64,000 nt of DNA, taken from Thereva unica. Taxonomy: Eukaryota; Arthropoda; Insecta; Diptera; Therevidae. Position numbers and translations under genes: made by a program. The DNA lies in assembly GCA_949987705.1 (NCBI GenBank), contig OX465281.1, forward strand, positions 99,046,326 through 99,110,325, written 5' to 3'. This document shows, one piece after another, positions 20,214-31,208 of the stretch (its first letter is position 1; each line of letters opens with the position of its first letter). The notes under the pieces were generated by a model that searched no databases, had not been told where the DNA came from, and saw nothing but the letters and a program-made list of their open reading frames with translations.

Positions 20214-22517
20214 ATGCTAGAAAAGGTCATTGCAGGAATTGGAGGATCGAGAGCGGAAATAAATGTAGCAAAGGAAATACCAATCCAGATGGACATAACC
20301 ACAAATTCACCCGACCAGAAAAAACAAAATGCTGTCGTTTTATTTCCGTCCCCAGGACTTTCAGAGAAAAGGTACACCGACTCAAACCATGGCGAGAACG
20401 TCACACATACCGATGCGCCGATAGGCTATGGAAACGAAACCTGCGTAATGGAGACGAAGTTGGAAACAACACCACCCCCGTGTGTGACGCAAATTAACAC
20501 ACAGACAAATATCGCCGCATGTGTAAATCCGATACAAGCGCCAATATCATCACAAGAGTATCAGGTCGACCATAGACATAGTGTGCGAAGCATTATGGAA
20601 GTTATCCCAGAATTCGATCCATACGATGAGGAATCATTAACAGCCAAACAATTTGCAGACCGCGTAACGCTATTGAAATCTGCATATTGTTGGGACGATC
20701 GCCTATTGATACATGCCGTACAGGCGAAACTAAGAGGAGCTGCAAGGTGTTGGAAAGACTCTCTGCCGATTTATTTGAACTGGTCAGACTTTGTTTACAG
20801 GCTATTAAGCGATTTTCCTACGACGGAGACTGCGGCCGACGTCCATATGACACTCATGAAAATGGAACGAAGGGTAAATGAAAGCCCAGAGGAGTTTTTC
20901 CATAGAGTATGCAGTAGGGGCCGGAAAGGAGAAGTGCTTGACGAAGACATAATAAAATACTGTCTAAGAGGAATGCGTGAGCCACAGATGATAAATTCCT
21001 TATCAGGGATGCCGTTCCCGACAACAAACGATTTACTTGTAGCCATTCGAAGATTCACAGCTCGTTCACCTAAGCCGAAATGTATGGAACTAAGAAGTGT
21101 AAAAACTGAAATAAGAGTAAAGTCACATAACATTCCGAACGTTGCTTCTACAAACAATGAAACCCGACCGAACAAGGGAGAAAAGGGACCAATATGTTTC
21201 AATTGTCGGGAAAGAGGACATATATCTAGAAACTGTCCGAAGGAATCTAAAAGGATGAGATGTATGAAATGCAAGCAAACATCACACAGGACCGATCAAT
21301 GTCCAGGAAAGATTGAAGACCAAAGTATGGCGGTGTTAGCCGTGACTACAAACGACGAGAATAAGCCAGCGAAAGTCATCAAGGACATATTATTGAAAAA
21401 CCAGGTTGTTCAAGCTCGTTTAGACATAGGAAGTGAGAAATCGCTAATTCGTCAAACGTTGGGAAATAAATTAGGAGGAATCTGTACGGACCAACCCATA
21501 ATACTGACGGGATTTGCCAGGGGTGCCCTCAAAGCAACAGAACATATCGACTTGCAGATGACAATGGATGAATGTTCAAGAAACTGTCGACTGTATTTAG
21601 TACCTGACGAGGAACTATCGCAAGAGGTATTATTGGGAGCCGACACACTTTGCTCTAAGGGGAGTAGACTGATCATTGAGTCGCGAGAATGTCGAATGGA
21701 ATCAACGGAGGACATTGACCTAAATACCGGTCCTATTAATACAAAAGAACGAGAACAGCTTCGAGACCTACTGAAGACCTACAGTGATCGATTCGCCGAC
21801 GATTGGTCTGAATTGGAAAAATGTACTGAAGTCGAATTGAAAATTAAATTGGAGAAAAACGAACCGATAAACCTTCGACCATACCGTGTCCCTTTCGCTA
21901 AGAGAGAGAAAGTAAATGAAATGACAAAAAAATTATTGGACCATGGCATAGTTAGGCACAGTACATCACCGTACTCATCACCAGTTGTGCTTGTAACAAA
22001 GGAAGGAAAGGATGATCGGCTTTGCATCGATTACCGGGCATTAAATGCAATCACCAAGAAACAGCCGTTCCCGATGCCGGTTATCGACGAACAACTATCT
22101 TCGCTATCGGGAAATAAATTCTTCACGACTTTAGACGTGATGGCCGGATACTATCAGATTCCATTAGAAGAGACGTCGAAGCAGTACACAGCATTCTCCA
22201 CTATGGACAAGCATTTAGAGTATAATTATATGCCATTTGGGCTTGTAAACGCTCCAGCTGTCTTTCAAAACCTAGTGAATGATAAAATAATTGCACGAAT
22301 GGGACCAGGGGAGGTCTTAGCCTATGTGGATGATATCATCATCCCGAGTGCCACTATTGAGGAAGGGCTACGAAGACTGGAAAAACTGTTGCAGATTTTA
22401 AGAATTACAGGTCTGACGCTGCGAAGGAAGAAATGCATTTTCCTGTCTGGTGAGATAACATACCTAGGACATGAAATAAGTAAAAATGGGATAAAGCCTG
22501 GGTCAAAAAAAAACTGA
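20214..22517 (+). CDS. G2 gag (rest), protease and reverse transcriptase
   Basis: 767 codons from an internal ATG; the true frame is open from about 20182 and would be reached from 20000 by a one-base shift. Order: coiled coil; capsid-like region with EFDPYDEESLTAKQFADRV, then AAADV-type and MNSL-like blocks about 120-260; two knuckles, CFNCRERGHISRNC and CMKCKQTSHRTDQC (about 330-365); protease with RLDIGSEKSLI, where the usual DTG/DSG reads DIG; RT with RLCIDYRALNAITKKQPFP, TTLDVMAGYYQIPL, MPFGLVNAPAVFQ and catalytic LAYVDDIIIPS; then YLGHEISKNGIKPGS. A run of nine A at about 22506-22514 throws the frame into a stop at 22517. Downstream coding continues in the +1 frame. Confidence 0.93.
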   Translation: MLEKVIAGIGGSRAEINVAKEIPIQMDITTNSPDQKKQNAVVLFPSPGLSEKRYTDSNHGENVTHTDAPIGYGNETCVMETKLETTPPPCVTQINTQTNIAACVNPIQAPISSQEYQVDHRHSVRSIMEVIPEFDPYDEESLTAKQFADRVTLLKSAYCWDDRLLIHAVQAKLRGAARCWKDSLPIYLNWSDFVYRLLSDFPTTETAADVHMTLMKMERRVNESPEEFFHRVCSRGRKGEVLDEDIIKYCLRGMREPQMINSLSGMPFPTTNDLLVAIRRFTARSPKPKCMELRSVKTEIRVKSHNIPNVASTNNETRPNKGEKGPICFNCRERGHISRNCPKESKRMRCMKCKQTSHRTDQCPGKIEDQSMAVLAVTTNDENKPAKVIKDILLKNQVVQARLDIGSEKSLIRQTLGNKLGGICTDQPIILTGFARGALKATEHIDLQMTMDECSRNCRLYLVPDEELSQEVLLGADTLCSKGSRLIIESRECRMESTEDIDLNTGPINTKEREQLRDLLKTYSDRFADDWSELEKCTEVELKIKLEKNEPINLRPYRVPFAKREKVNEMTKKLLDHGIVRHSTSPYSSPVVLVTKEGKDDRLCIDYRALNAITKKQPFPMPVIDEQLSSLSGNKFFTTLDVMAGYYQIPLEETSKQYTAFSTMDKHLEYNYMPFGLVNAPAVFQNLVNDKIIARMGPGEVLAYVDDIIIPSATIEEGLRRLEKLLQILRITGLTLRRKKCIFLSGEITYLGHEISKNGIKPGSKKN

Positions 22518-24603
22518 GAGTATAAGAGAGTTCCCAGTACCTGTGAATCAACATGAAGTTCGCAGATTTCTCGGTTTGGCGGGATATTTCCGGAAATTTA
22601 TCTCGGACTTCGCGATGAAAGCCAAACCTCTCACGATCTTATTAAAAAAGGATGAAAAATTCAACTGGACGAAGAGCCAACAAGACGCATTTGAGTTGCT
22701 TCGGGACGAGTTGTGCAACGAGCCGTTATTAGTACTCTACGATCCATCCAAACAACATGAAGTGCATACTGATGCGAGCAGCATAGGAGTGGCCGGAGTT
22801 TTGATGCAACAGCAAGCAAAGGGTGATGTACGACCAGTGTTCTATTTTAGCCGACACTGTACCGAAATGGAGTCAAGATATCATAGTCACGAATTAGAGG
22901 TATTGGCTGTGGTATGTAGTTTGGAGAGGTTCAGAATTTACCTGCTCGGAAAAAAATTTACTGTGGTGACTGACTGTGCTGCAATCCAGACGACTAAAGT
23001 AACCAAGCCGCTAAACCCAAGAATCAGCAGATGGTGGCTAAAATTAATGGAATTCGACTTCGAGGTTATCCATCGTTCAGCGAATCGACTTCAACATGCG
23101 GACGCCCTGAGTCGTGCTCCGGTAGGTGAGGCCGTCACGCCAACAACAGTTATGCATAAAGTTTTACAAATAGGAATAGATACAACAGACTGGCTGGCTA
23201 CCTTACAGCGATCAGACCCCGAGATAACAGAAGTCATCAAGATTTTGAAAGGTGAGTTAAATTCACCCAGATCAACCGAAATTGGACGAAATTACTCGCT
23301 GACGGGTGAACGATTATTCCGACTAGTGGACAGCGAACCAAAGTGGGTTGTACCAAGAGCAGTTAGAGGGAAAATCGTGAAGACAGCACATGATGATTCT
23401 GGACATTTCGGCGAAAACAAAGTCATTCAGAGACTACGGAAACACTTTTGGTTCCCACGAATGCGACGATACGTAAAGGCGTACATGAAAGCATGCTTGG
23501 AGTGCCTATATAACAAGCGACCAGGAGGGAAAAAGGAAGCCGAGCTACACGGAGACGATATTGTACCTATTCCATTCCGAGTGTTACATATTGATCACCT
23601 CGGACCATTTCCAAAAAGCAGAGCTGGACACACCCACGTCTTGGGTATTATTGATAATTTCTCCAGGTACATCGTAGTTAAAGCAGTAAGCAGTACCAAA
23701 ACGAACTCAGTAATAAAGGCACTACGAGAATTGACGACATACTTCGGTTTACCAAGGAAGATCGTTACCGATAGAGGTACCGCATTCACGTCAAAATCAT
23801 TTAAGGACTTCTGTGCGAAGAATGGAATCCAACATGTTCTAAACGCGACACGCACACCTCGCGCAAATGGAGTGATTGAACGCGCTAACCAATCAATACT
23901 ACAATTTATTAGAACTGATACGACGAGTGAAACCGAATGGGACCGACACATACGGGAAATGCAGTGGGCGTTGAACACGCAGCAAAACCAGACAACCGGT
24001 CACAGCCCAAACGAAGTAGTATTTGATTTTCCACTGAGAGATGTCATTTCAAACAGGATACTAGATGCGTTGCAGGATAATGCCGACGAGACAGCAGAGG
24101 AAACGAGCACTTCTTCGGTAAAGAGACGAGAGATAGCATCACGAATTGAAGCTGAGCGGGCCCGATGGAAGGCAAAATATGATGAACGACACCGCACCCC
24201 AAGAAAATATACACAGGGAGAACTGATAGTGATTGAACATATTCCCCCCGCTACCGGAGGTAGCAGAAAACTAGAACCTAAATATCGAGGACCATTCTAT
24301 GTATCTGACGTTCTGGACCATGACAGATACCTAATCACCGATCCACCAGATTTACAGAGAACACATAAACCATTCAAATCAGTGTATACTGCAGAGAGGA
24401 TGAAACCATGGATCACATCATCTCCGGAGTTGGAAGATATTGAAATCGCGGATGCAGACGAAGAATCCGAGACGGATTCAGAAGTGGATGGCCGAGCTGT
24501 CAACTCACAGTCTTCATACCGACCGAGACTCCATCTAGAGGCAAATAGTAAGGACGGGGGTAATAACAAATTATCCTACGAGGAAGGAGAGGCTGGAGAA
24601 TAG
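22518..24603 (+). CDS. G2 pol (rest): RNase H and integrase
   Basis: Continuation of pol after the A-run; first internal ATG at 22552, open frame from about 22515. QHEVRRFLGLAGYFRKFI leads into RNase H (EVHTDASSIGVAGVLMQQ, SHELEVLAVVCSLERFRIYL, VVTDCAAI). Integrase follows: HHCC zinc finger (HDDSGHFGENKV ... CLECLYNKRPGG), catalytic core D (VLHIDHLGPFPKS), D (IVTDRGTAFTS) and E (RTPRANGVIERANQS), and a GPF-type tail (LEPKYRGPFYVSDVLD). The three acidic catalytic residues are present. The frame runs about 105 bp into the 3' LTR, so its last 35 residues are encoded by LTR sequence, ending at TAG 24601-24603. Confidence 0.94.
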
Positions 24604-24757
24604 AGAAGAAGAGGAAGAGATTCATGATGGCGGATAGAATCGGCAGAAGAGGTTTTGTTTTATAAGTTATTCTGAATAAATAAGATATAGTTTTGTTTGT
24701 TATTAAGTTGTTGTTTATCTCGTGATTCCCACTATAAGCCCAATAAATTTCCTGACA
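24498..24757 (+). repeat. G2 3' LTR
   Basis: 260 bp matching 19605-19864 except for one substitution; it also encodes the last residues of integrase. Followed by the ATAG duplication. Confidence 0.95.
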
Positions 24758-24761
24758 ATAG

Positions 24762-25140
24762 TAAAACGAAATTCCATAAATCAAGCTAATTTTACTCAAT
24801 TGAATATGTGGAAAGTGTAAATATTAATTTTTTCAGATAATATACCAATTTGAAATAAATTATTGAGCAATACTAAAGTTTTTATTTTTTCCACAAGAAA
24901 TAAAATTTCATAAAATATATTAAAATTTGATTATTTTTAAGGCGCTTTGATTTTTATCGATGTAAAATGGTTATTATTATCAGTAAAATTTCAATCGCAA
25001 CAAAATTTTAGCTTATGTTTCCGCTAAAAATCGAATTCCAAAGTCCATAATTATACATATTAAATTCTAAAGTTTTTTTCGAAAAGTTTCTTATGGGAAT
25101 TATTTAGAGCAAATAACGCTTATAATTATACTTGCAAAGA
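24762..25140. other. AT-rich flank right of G2
   Basis: No gene or repeat boundary seen. It is the continuation of the sequence left of 19601, split by G2. Confidence 0.5.
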
Positions 25141-25439
25141 GAGCTAAGGTATTTTTATAAGACTAAAATAACTCTCATAATTGTGGCATTTAATTCTGAC
25201 AACGCACTCTCATAAAGCACTTGTAGCTTGGAATAGAGAACTACAGGAAAGGCCTTCGTGTGTATAATCCCTGTATGCGAGCGTTGTGAACATGGAGCCT
25301 AGACAAGGAGTTAAAACTCCGTGTTGTCAAATTTTGTTTGATTGAGTGAGGGCGCCACAGTCACATGTACCCCAAAAAACATGGCCAATTCCGTTAACTA
25401 TTAAGATATTTTATTTTTACGCCTTGATGTTCTAAGTGT

Positions 25440-27876
25440 TACCTCCACTGATTCAATACTAAAATACAATCAAATTTCACCTCCCAGCTTTCTTGACCAT
25501 GATATATTATTCCTCTCCCTTCGTTTTGCTTTCCTTCCGTCTTCTGCGTCTTCTTCATTTTCATATCGCGAATATAATAACATCAATTTAGACCAGCTTT
25601 CTGAAGTCGCCTCCTCTATACCGTGGAGTGATATCTATAACACAACTTCTGTTGACACAAAAGTTGATATTCTGACCTCATTCACTCAATCATGTTATGA
25701 CCAATGTGTACCGATTATCACAAGAAGACGCTATCCCTCCTTACCGTGTCCTTGGTTTTCGCGGGAAATCCGCGACTTAATAATTCAGCGTGAGTTCATG
25801 TACAGACGTTATCGTAGGACTAGGATTCTTAGGTACCGTAATGACTACAAACTGCTCCGCAACCTTATCAACAGTAAGGTTAAGTCTGCAAAGCGTGAGT
25901 ATTATTCCCGCAAGCTTGATCCTAATTTAAATTCTAAAAAACTCTGGTCTAATCTTCGTTCGCTGGGCATCCATGCTCCTGTAGCCATCCCGTTTGATGC
26001 TGATGTAAACCGCCTCAATGCGTCTTTTATTCAATCTCCATCTGAGCCTGCTTCCTCTTCTGATCTTCTTCCCCTTGACCTACTTAGTTCTGATGGTTTT
26101 AGTTTTCGTTGTGTTGACACACCTGAAGTTCTTGAGATATTACTTTCCATCTCTTCAAATAGCATTGGCTGGGATAATCTATCTCCCCATTTTCTTAAGC
26201 TTCTATCGCCACTAATCGCAGAAACTATAACGCATATCTTCAATTACTGCTTGACAACTTCTCAAGTTCCGTCGCTTTGGAAAAAAGCCATAGTGATTCC
26301 TTTACCTAAAAAATCGCCTCCCGATGACATAACTGATTTTCGTCCCATCAGTATTCTTCCTTTTCTCGCCAAAGCCTTTGAAAAAATTCTCTATATACAA
26401 GTACTACGATATCTTGAGTCTAACAACCTCCTCTCTAAATACCAGTCTGGCTTCCGTAGATCCCATAGTTGTGAAACGGCAGTATTAAAGGTAACGACTG
26501 ATTTGCGTTCTGCACTCGACATTGGTGACATTGCCATACTGGTCCTTTTAGATTTCTCTAAGGCATTTGATTCTGTGGTTCACTCCCTTCTGCTCTCCAA
26601 ACTTAGCCGACTCTATCACTTTTCCTCTTCTGCCATTCGACTCTTCGCTTCTTTTCTACTTAATAGGCTTCAATGTGTTCGCCTTAACAATGCTATATCC
26701 TCATTCCTACCTGTGTCTCTTGGAGTTCCGCAAGGCTCTGTACTTGGTCCCCTTCTCTTTTCGCTGTATGTTAATGATCTTCCTGCTGTTATCCATAATT
26801 GCTCCTTCCATCTTTATGCTGATGATCTCCAGCTGTATACTTCATGTAATCCTAACCAGATCGAACAATGTATTTCGGAATTCAATAGTACATTATCCCG
26901 AATTAATGAATGGTGCTCCTTAAATTTCCTTAAATTAAATCCTAATAAATCCCAAGTTCTGTTCCTTACTCGACGCTCTCTGTCCCTTGGAAACGTTGCA
27001 TCTCTTCTACTCAATAATATTTCGCTTCCCGTTGTTGACTGTGTCAATAATCTTGGAATTGTTTTCAACTCCAAACTTTCCTGTTGCAAACACGTTTCAC
27101 TTATGGTCTCGAAGATATATGGAACATTACGCAAACTTTGGCTCTATTCCAGTCTTTTATCCTCATCTATCCGGTCCAAGCTTGTTAAGTCCCTCATCCT
27201 GCCACACTTTCTCTACGGGTCTCTCATATACATATCGTTCGACTCATCCTGTCGTCAGCGTCTCAAAGTTGCATTTAATGATTGCTTAAGGTTCATTTAC
27301 AACCTAAGAAGATCTGATCATGTGTCGGGTTCCAAAACTCCTTATTGGGTTGTGGCATCTTTCGCTTTATTGATATCATGGCTTTGATCCAAGAGCCCTC
27401 CCTACCTTTCTGACTTCCTCACGCCTCTCCAATCCCTGCGCTCAATTAAATTTCTCATTCCCGCACATCATTCCCTAATTGGTAGTCGTTCTTTCTTTGT
27501 GCACTCCCTCAGACTCTGGAATAATCTTCCGAACTCTATTCAAAGAATAGGCACAGCCAGAGCCTTCAGAAGACAAGCTTCTCTCTTTCTATCTTCTTCC
27601 TCTTCTTCTACCTAGTACTTCTTTTCTCTAACTTTCGCTCTCCTTTATTTCCACATTTACTTCCTTTACCTTTTGACCTTTCTTGTGTTCTGTAATATTA
27701 ATTGAAGGTTGTTTTTCTTTTTCTTTTTTTTCTCTTAATTTTGCTAATTAGATATAGAAACTAGATTATGTTAAGCTTAGAATTATAATTATAAATATGT
27801 ACATATGTAGGTACGAAAAAAGATGTAAATCTTGTGTACAACAACTTAAATAAATTATTATTATTATTATTATTAA
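25440..27876 (+). mobile_element. LINE-A copy 2: 3' half with (TTA)n tail
   Basis: Begins inside the endonuclease, where it overlaps the coding stretch at 1-130 of the window, and continues through RT, C-terminal region and a 3' UTR ending in ATTATTATTATTATTATTA (about 27857-27876). 5' truncated. TTA-type simple repeat tails rather than poly(A) separate this family from LINE-B. Confidence 0.88.
25459..27617 (+). pseudogene. LINE-A copy 2 ORF2: endonuclease tail, RT, C-terminus
   Basis: Open in one frame from the truncation to a stop at 27387. After the endonuclease tail (PPSFLDHDILFLSLRFAF), a linker CPWFSREIRDLIIQRE and RT blocks TDFRPISILPFLAKAFEKIL, YQSGFRRSHSCETAVLKV, LLDFSKAFDSVVHSLLLSKL, LGVPQGSVLGPLLFSLYVND and catalytic FHLYADDLQLYTS. 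Around 27340 a small indel shifts the frame; the C-terminal part SRSFFVHSLRLWNNLPNSIQ resumes in another frame near 27480 and ends at 27617. Catalytic residues are kept. It lacks ORF1 and a complete endonuclease, so it cannot move alone. Confidence 0.9.
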
Positions 27877-28764
27877 CTTGAAAAATCAGATTCTAAATGG
27901 GATTTATATCGATGCAATTTTTGTTTTTAACCAATTTATGGATTTTCCAATGAATTTTTATTAATTTCCAGTGAATTTTTTTTCGCATTTCTCCATTTCG
28001 GCTAACTTCATGTGGGGCACGTCAGCTTTAGGCGACATCTGTGGCTAAAAGTGAACTAGAAGTTTAGTTTCTGCTACCCATCCATTTCCGGTTATTTTTC
28101 CCATAAGAGTTTTAACTCCTTGTCTAGGCTCCATGGTTGTGAAATCTGGGGGTTAGTCAACTGTCAAATTGGGTTAGTTAGCTGCTTGTGTTCCCGCGTT
28201 CGGTGGATACTTTTTTAAGACGAGTTTTTTTTTATAAAGTTATCCTAAATCTTATTATCAAAACTAACTTAAAAAAAGAAAGAAAGTATAGTTTAAAGTA
28301 TAATTAAAGTGCTAGTGAGTGAGTTTTCTGTGAAAAAAAGAACAATGAAGTGCGCAGTTTGTTAATGCAGGAATAAATGGAAATATGCACGAGAAAAATC
28401 GTTCTTCAGGTGAATGTGCTAAATAAAATAGTGCTTAAACACACATATTAGATATTTACATTAATAAATATGTGAATCACTGTGATAAATTGTCCAAATA
28501 ATGTAAATGTTATTTGCTTGAATTTCTTTGTTTACATTAAATGACCCAAAGCAAATTCAAGGGGATCAGCTGTTTAGATTTCGGAGTGACGCCGTGTAAA
28601 AAGTTCATTTGTGGGGGCAATATTTTATTTTAGATTACTCATAATTTTAACTCGCTCTTGCCCCTCCTCTATTTTACTCGGTTTTTACGCTTGTAGTGTA
28701 CAAACAACTACCAAAGCGTGGGCACTCATACAAAACGAATTTCACTAAGTTTTAATTGGGCGAG
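27877..28764. other. Non-coding AT-rich stretch
   Basis: No gene seen. Part of the inverted-repeat structure 25141-28885. Confidence 0.5.
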
Positions 28765-28878
28765 GGCCCTTCCTGTAGTTTTGTATTCTAAGACTTGTAG
28801 TGTTTTGCAAGTGTAAGTTATGAGAATCTTACTCTCTTAAAAAAGTCGAATATCCTCTCATAAGACACTAGTAGAGTC

Positions 28879-29163
28879 TTATGAGACGAAATTTGTTTCT
28901 TGGGATTCTACCTCCGACCCCCTAAAACTTTTATGCAGGGCAACTGCAGTTCTTCTGCCCTTATCGTTTCTAAACAGGCGATATCCTTCTACCTTTGGCC
29001 GGTTTCGAAGGCGAAGTCCGGTTCCCGAAATCAATGACATATGAGGATTAAGTGTATTTAGTTCCTGCTCCAACGAGGTAACTCGGTCATTACCCTGGAG
29101 AGAATTTACGTTAATACAAATTGCCTTTAGTTCCATCCTCTGAGTTCGCAGAACATTGAACAT
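28879..29163 (-). pseudogene. Jockey-like LINE endonuclease, N-terminal fragment
   Basis: After an ATG at about 29136 (MELKAICINVNSLQGNDRV) the protein shows the opening of a LINE endonuclease: LNTLNPHMSLISGTGLRLR, where the usual ETWL or ETGL catalytic box reads GTGL (catalytic Glu changed to Gly), then VEGYRLFRNDKGRRTAVALH. It stops at NFVS. With the zinc-knuckle piece at 29599-29787 on the same strand it probably marks the 5' half of one dead Jockey-type element, split by a MITE piece. Confidence 0.75.
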
Positions 29164-29164
29164 T

Positions 29165-29272
29165 TAGCAAGACCAAGAACAAGACTTAGTTAAGCTTGCA
29201 AGAACAACACAGACTGAACAAGAACAAGACTAGATTAGCCTTGTCTTGTTCTTGCGTTTGCTCATCACTAGC
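29165..29272. mobile_element. Partial copy of the 13684-type MITE
   Basis: CAAGAACAAGAC words and the terminal TTTGCTCATCACTA at 29259-29272 match the right end of the MITE at 13684-13856. The other terminus is missing. Confidence 0.7.
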
Positions 29273-29598
29273 AACCTGATGGTTAATGAGTGAAAGGCGA
29301 ACAGCTACATGCACAAGTTCTTCAAATGATCATGTCAGGCTATCAGAGAGAGAATGCAACATTTTTATACGCGCTGGCACACAACTAAACAGCGGAAACG
29401 TTTCTATGGGTATAAACTAGGGATGTATTGGTGAGTCGTTTGTTTTGATTTATGAAAGAAAACAGCTGATTCAATTGTCTTTCCTTTTCTGTTCTGCATA
29501 CTTGATCGAAAAGGAGAATCTAGCTTTGTCTCGCCGAGCTCACGAAGTATGGGTTGAGTTTTGCTCAGCAGTGATGTTCATATAATGCACGCACACAA

Positions 29599-29787
29599 CT
29601 AACGGGGGGAAATTTTGTATGAAGATGAAAGACTTGTTTTTACTAGACTTTGGTTCGGGCATCCACTGTAGTGTGCCGGGTGCTCGCCGCCGCAGTTTGC
29701 ACATTTCGGCTTCACTCCATTGTTGACCACCTCCTCCCTTTTGGGACAGCTGTCCCCGCAGTTGGCACTCGTCCGAACCCATGACAT
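29599..29787 (-). pseudogene. Jockey-like ORF1 fragment with CCHC zinc knuckles
   Basis: PKCANCGGEHPAHYSGCPN is the typical last knuckle of Jockey-clade ORF1, preceded by ANCGDSCPKREE, a damaged knuckle. Such proteins bind the element RNA. Only about 60 residues are recognisable; no start is assigned. Upstream sequence to 30020 gives no clear domain. Confidence 0.75.
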
Positions 29788-30619
29788 CGGCTTCCTCTGC
29801 TATTGATTCTTTTGTAAAAGCGGTACCATTAGAAACAAAAGACTCATATTGCTTCGCATCATCAAGAACATTTTTCCTAATGTTTTATCTGTTAAATATG
29901 TTGTATGGGGAATTTTGTTTTTCTTTAGACAGATTTTTAGTAAAAATAGAACCAATAGATTGTCGCAGAGGTAGTGGCGGCGGCCCCCTGCGAAGGAATT
30001 TCCCAAAAATTTAAATTCTCCGCAGGGCAAAAACGGAGGGTGGGGAAGGTCGAGAGTGCAACCCTAAATCTCGCGAGTGTAACGCAAGACTATCGCGACA
30101 CAACACTATAATATCACTGTTGCACTGGGGTGCGAGACAAGACAACAGTGGTCTCAGTCTCGCGTAGCGAGATCGAGACCGCGGCCGACTGTTGTCTTGT
30201 TTCACTATCGTGAAACTATATTTTGGTTATGAATAATAAATATTATATTGATAGAACTATTAATCTATATCTATAAAAATCTCGTGTCATAGGCTATTTT
30301 TTATACCCTCAACCAAAAAGAAGGTTAGCTGAAATATCTAACTAGTTGGGATGTGGGTTCGACCCTTTCGGTCCACACGATCAACTTTCCAGTATGATGG
30401 ATGTTGAATATTATGATTGGATATTTTAATAATAAATGAACAATAGGCGATATAAAATATATGCATAATACCGAGAATTCGTCACAATTGTTTATCAATA
30501 TTTTCGCTAAAATGTCAAACTAAATGTGCGCACTTACAAGATTAGGATGACGAAAATGTATATAAAATTGATGTATTAATGTTTTTCGGTACCTCAATGA
30601 AGTCGATATAGTTTTTAGT
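29788..30619. other. Unclassified sequence with a GC-richer hairpin patch
   Basis: No gene supported. 30040-30230 is GC-richer; ACAAGACAACAGT near 30135 pairs with ACTGTTGTCTTGT near 30189. Confidence 0.45.
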
Positions 30620-31208
30620 TCGCGCGGTATAGTGAAGGTACAAAAATCACTTAAGTCATTTAAACCAAAAACCCGCTGGACCGAATATTATAAAAATATT
30701 TTCAGATTATATTGTCGCTAATACGCTTCGAACGGCAGCTCAAGTAAGTCAATATCTTTTGTGGTTCGGGCAATATCGTGCAGGTACAAAAATCACTTAC
30801 GCCGCTTAAACAAAAAAACGGCTCGACCGAATTTTATGAAAATCTTTTCAGATCATATTTTGGTTAATACTCTTTGAACGGCACATCAACTAAGTCGATA
30901 TCTTTTATAGTTCGCGCGATATCGTGCGGGTACAAAAATCACTTAAGTCATTTAAACCAAAAAACCGCTGGACCGATTATTATAAAAACCTTTTCAGATA
31001 ATATTGTCGCTAATACGCTTCGAACGGCAGCTCAAGTAAGTCAATATCTTTTGTGGTTCGGGCGATATCGTGCAGGTACAAAAATCACTTACGTCGCTTA
31101 AACAAAAAAACGGCTGGACCGAATTTCATGAAATTCTTTTCAGATCATATTTCGGTTAATACGCTTCGAACAACACCTCAACGAAGTCGAAATCAGTTTT
31201 GGTTCGCG
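30620..31208 (+). repeat. Tandem repeat, four units of about 147 bp in dimer order
   Basis: Units start near GTGCAGGTACAAAAATCACT and contain GGCTGGACCGAATTTTAT-like words, common in insect interspersed repeats. Units 1 and 3 share TTAAGTCATTTAAACC and ATTGTCGCTAATACGCTTCG; units 2 and 4 share TTACG(C/T)CGCTTAAAC and ATCATATTT(T/C)GGTTAATAC. So the array is a duplicated dimer of about 295 bp. A partial unit precedes it. Confidence 0.85.

Larger units (their letters stand above)
19605..24757 (+). mobile_element. G2: near-intact, young Ty3/gypsy LTR retrotransposon
   Basis: Two 260-bp LTRs (19605-19864 and 24498-24757), TGT...ACA ends, 4-bp TSD ATAG (19601-19604 and 24758-24761), gag, protease, RT, RNase H and integrase in normal order. 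By eye the LTRs differ at one base (TAA versus TAG near 24602), so insertion is recent. Two single-base A-run shifts break the polyprotein (near 20176 and 22510). Confidence 0.95.
25141..28885. repeat. Long imperfect inverted repeat around LINE-A copy 2
   Basis: Left arm blocks at 25205-25257 (GAACTACAGGAAAGGCCTTC) and 25290-25320 (ATGGAGCCTAGACAAGGAGT) recur inverted at 28765-28830 (CCCTTCCTGTAGTTTTGTAT) and 28107-28134 (ACTCCTTGTCTAGGCTCCAT). Block order agrees, with about 630 extra bp between blocks on the right. The LINE sits in the loop. A short palindrome (CTCATAAGAC...GTCTTATGAG, 28858-28883) marks the right edge. Probably an old foldback element hit by the LINE. Confidence 0.5.

Noticed and set aside
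30874..31101. 75-codon frame in the tandem array
   Set aside because: Internal repetition of the protein mirrors the DNA repeat.
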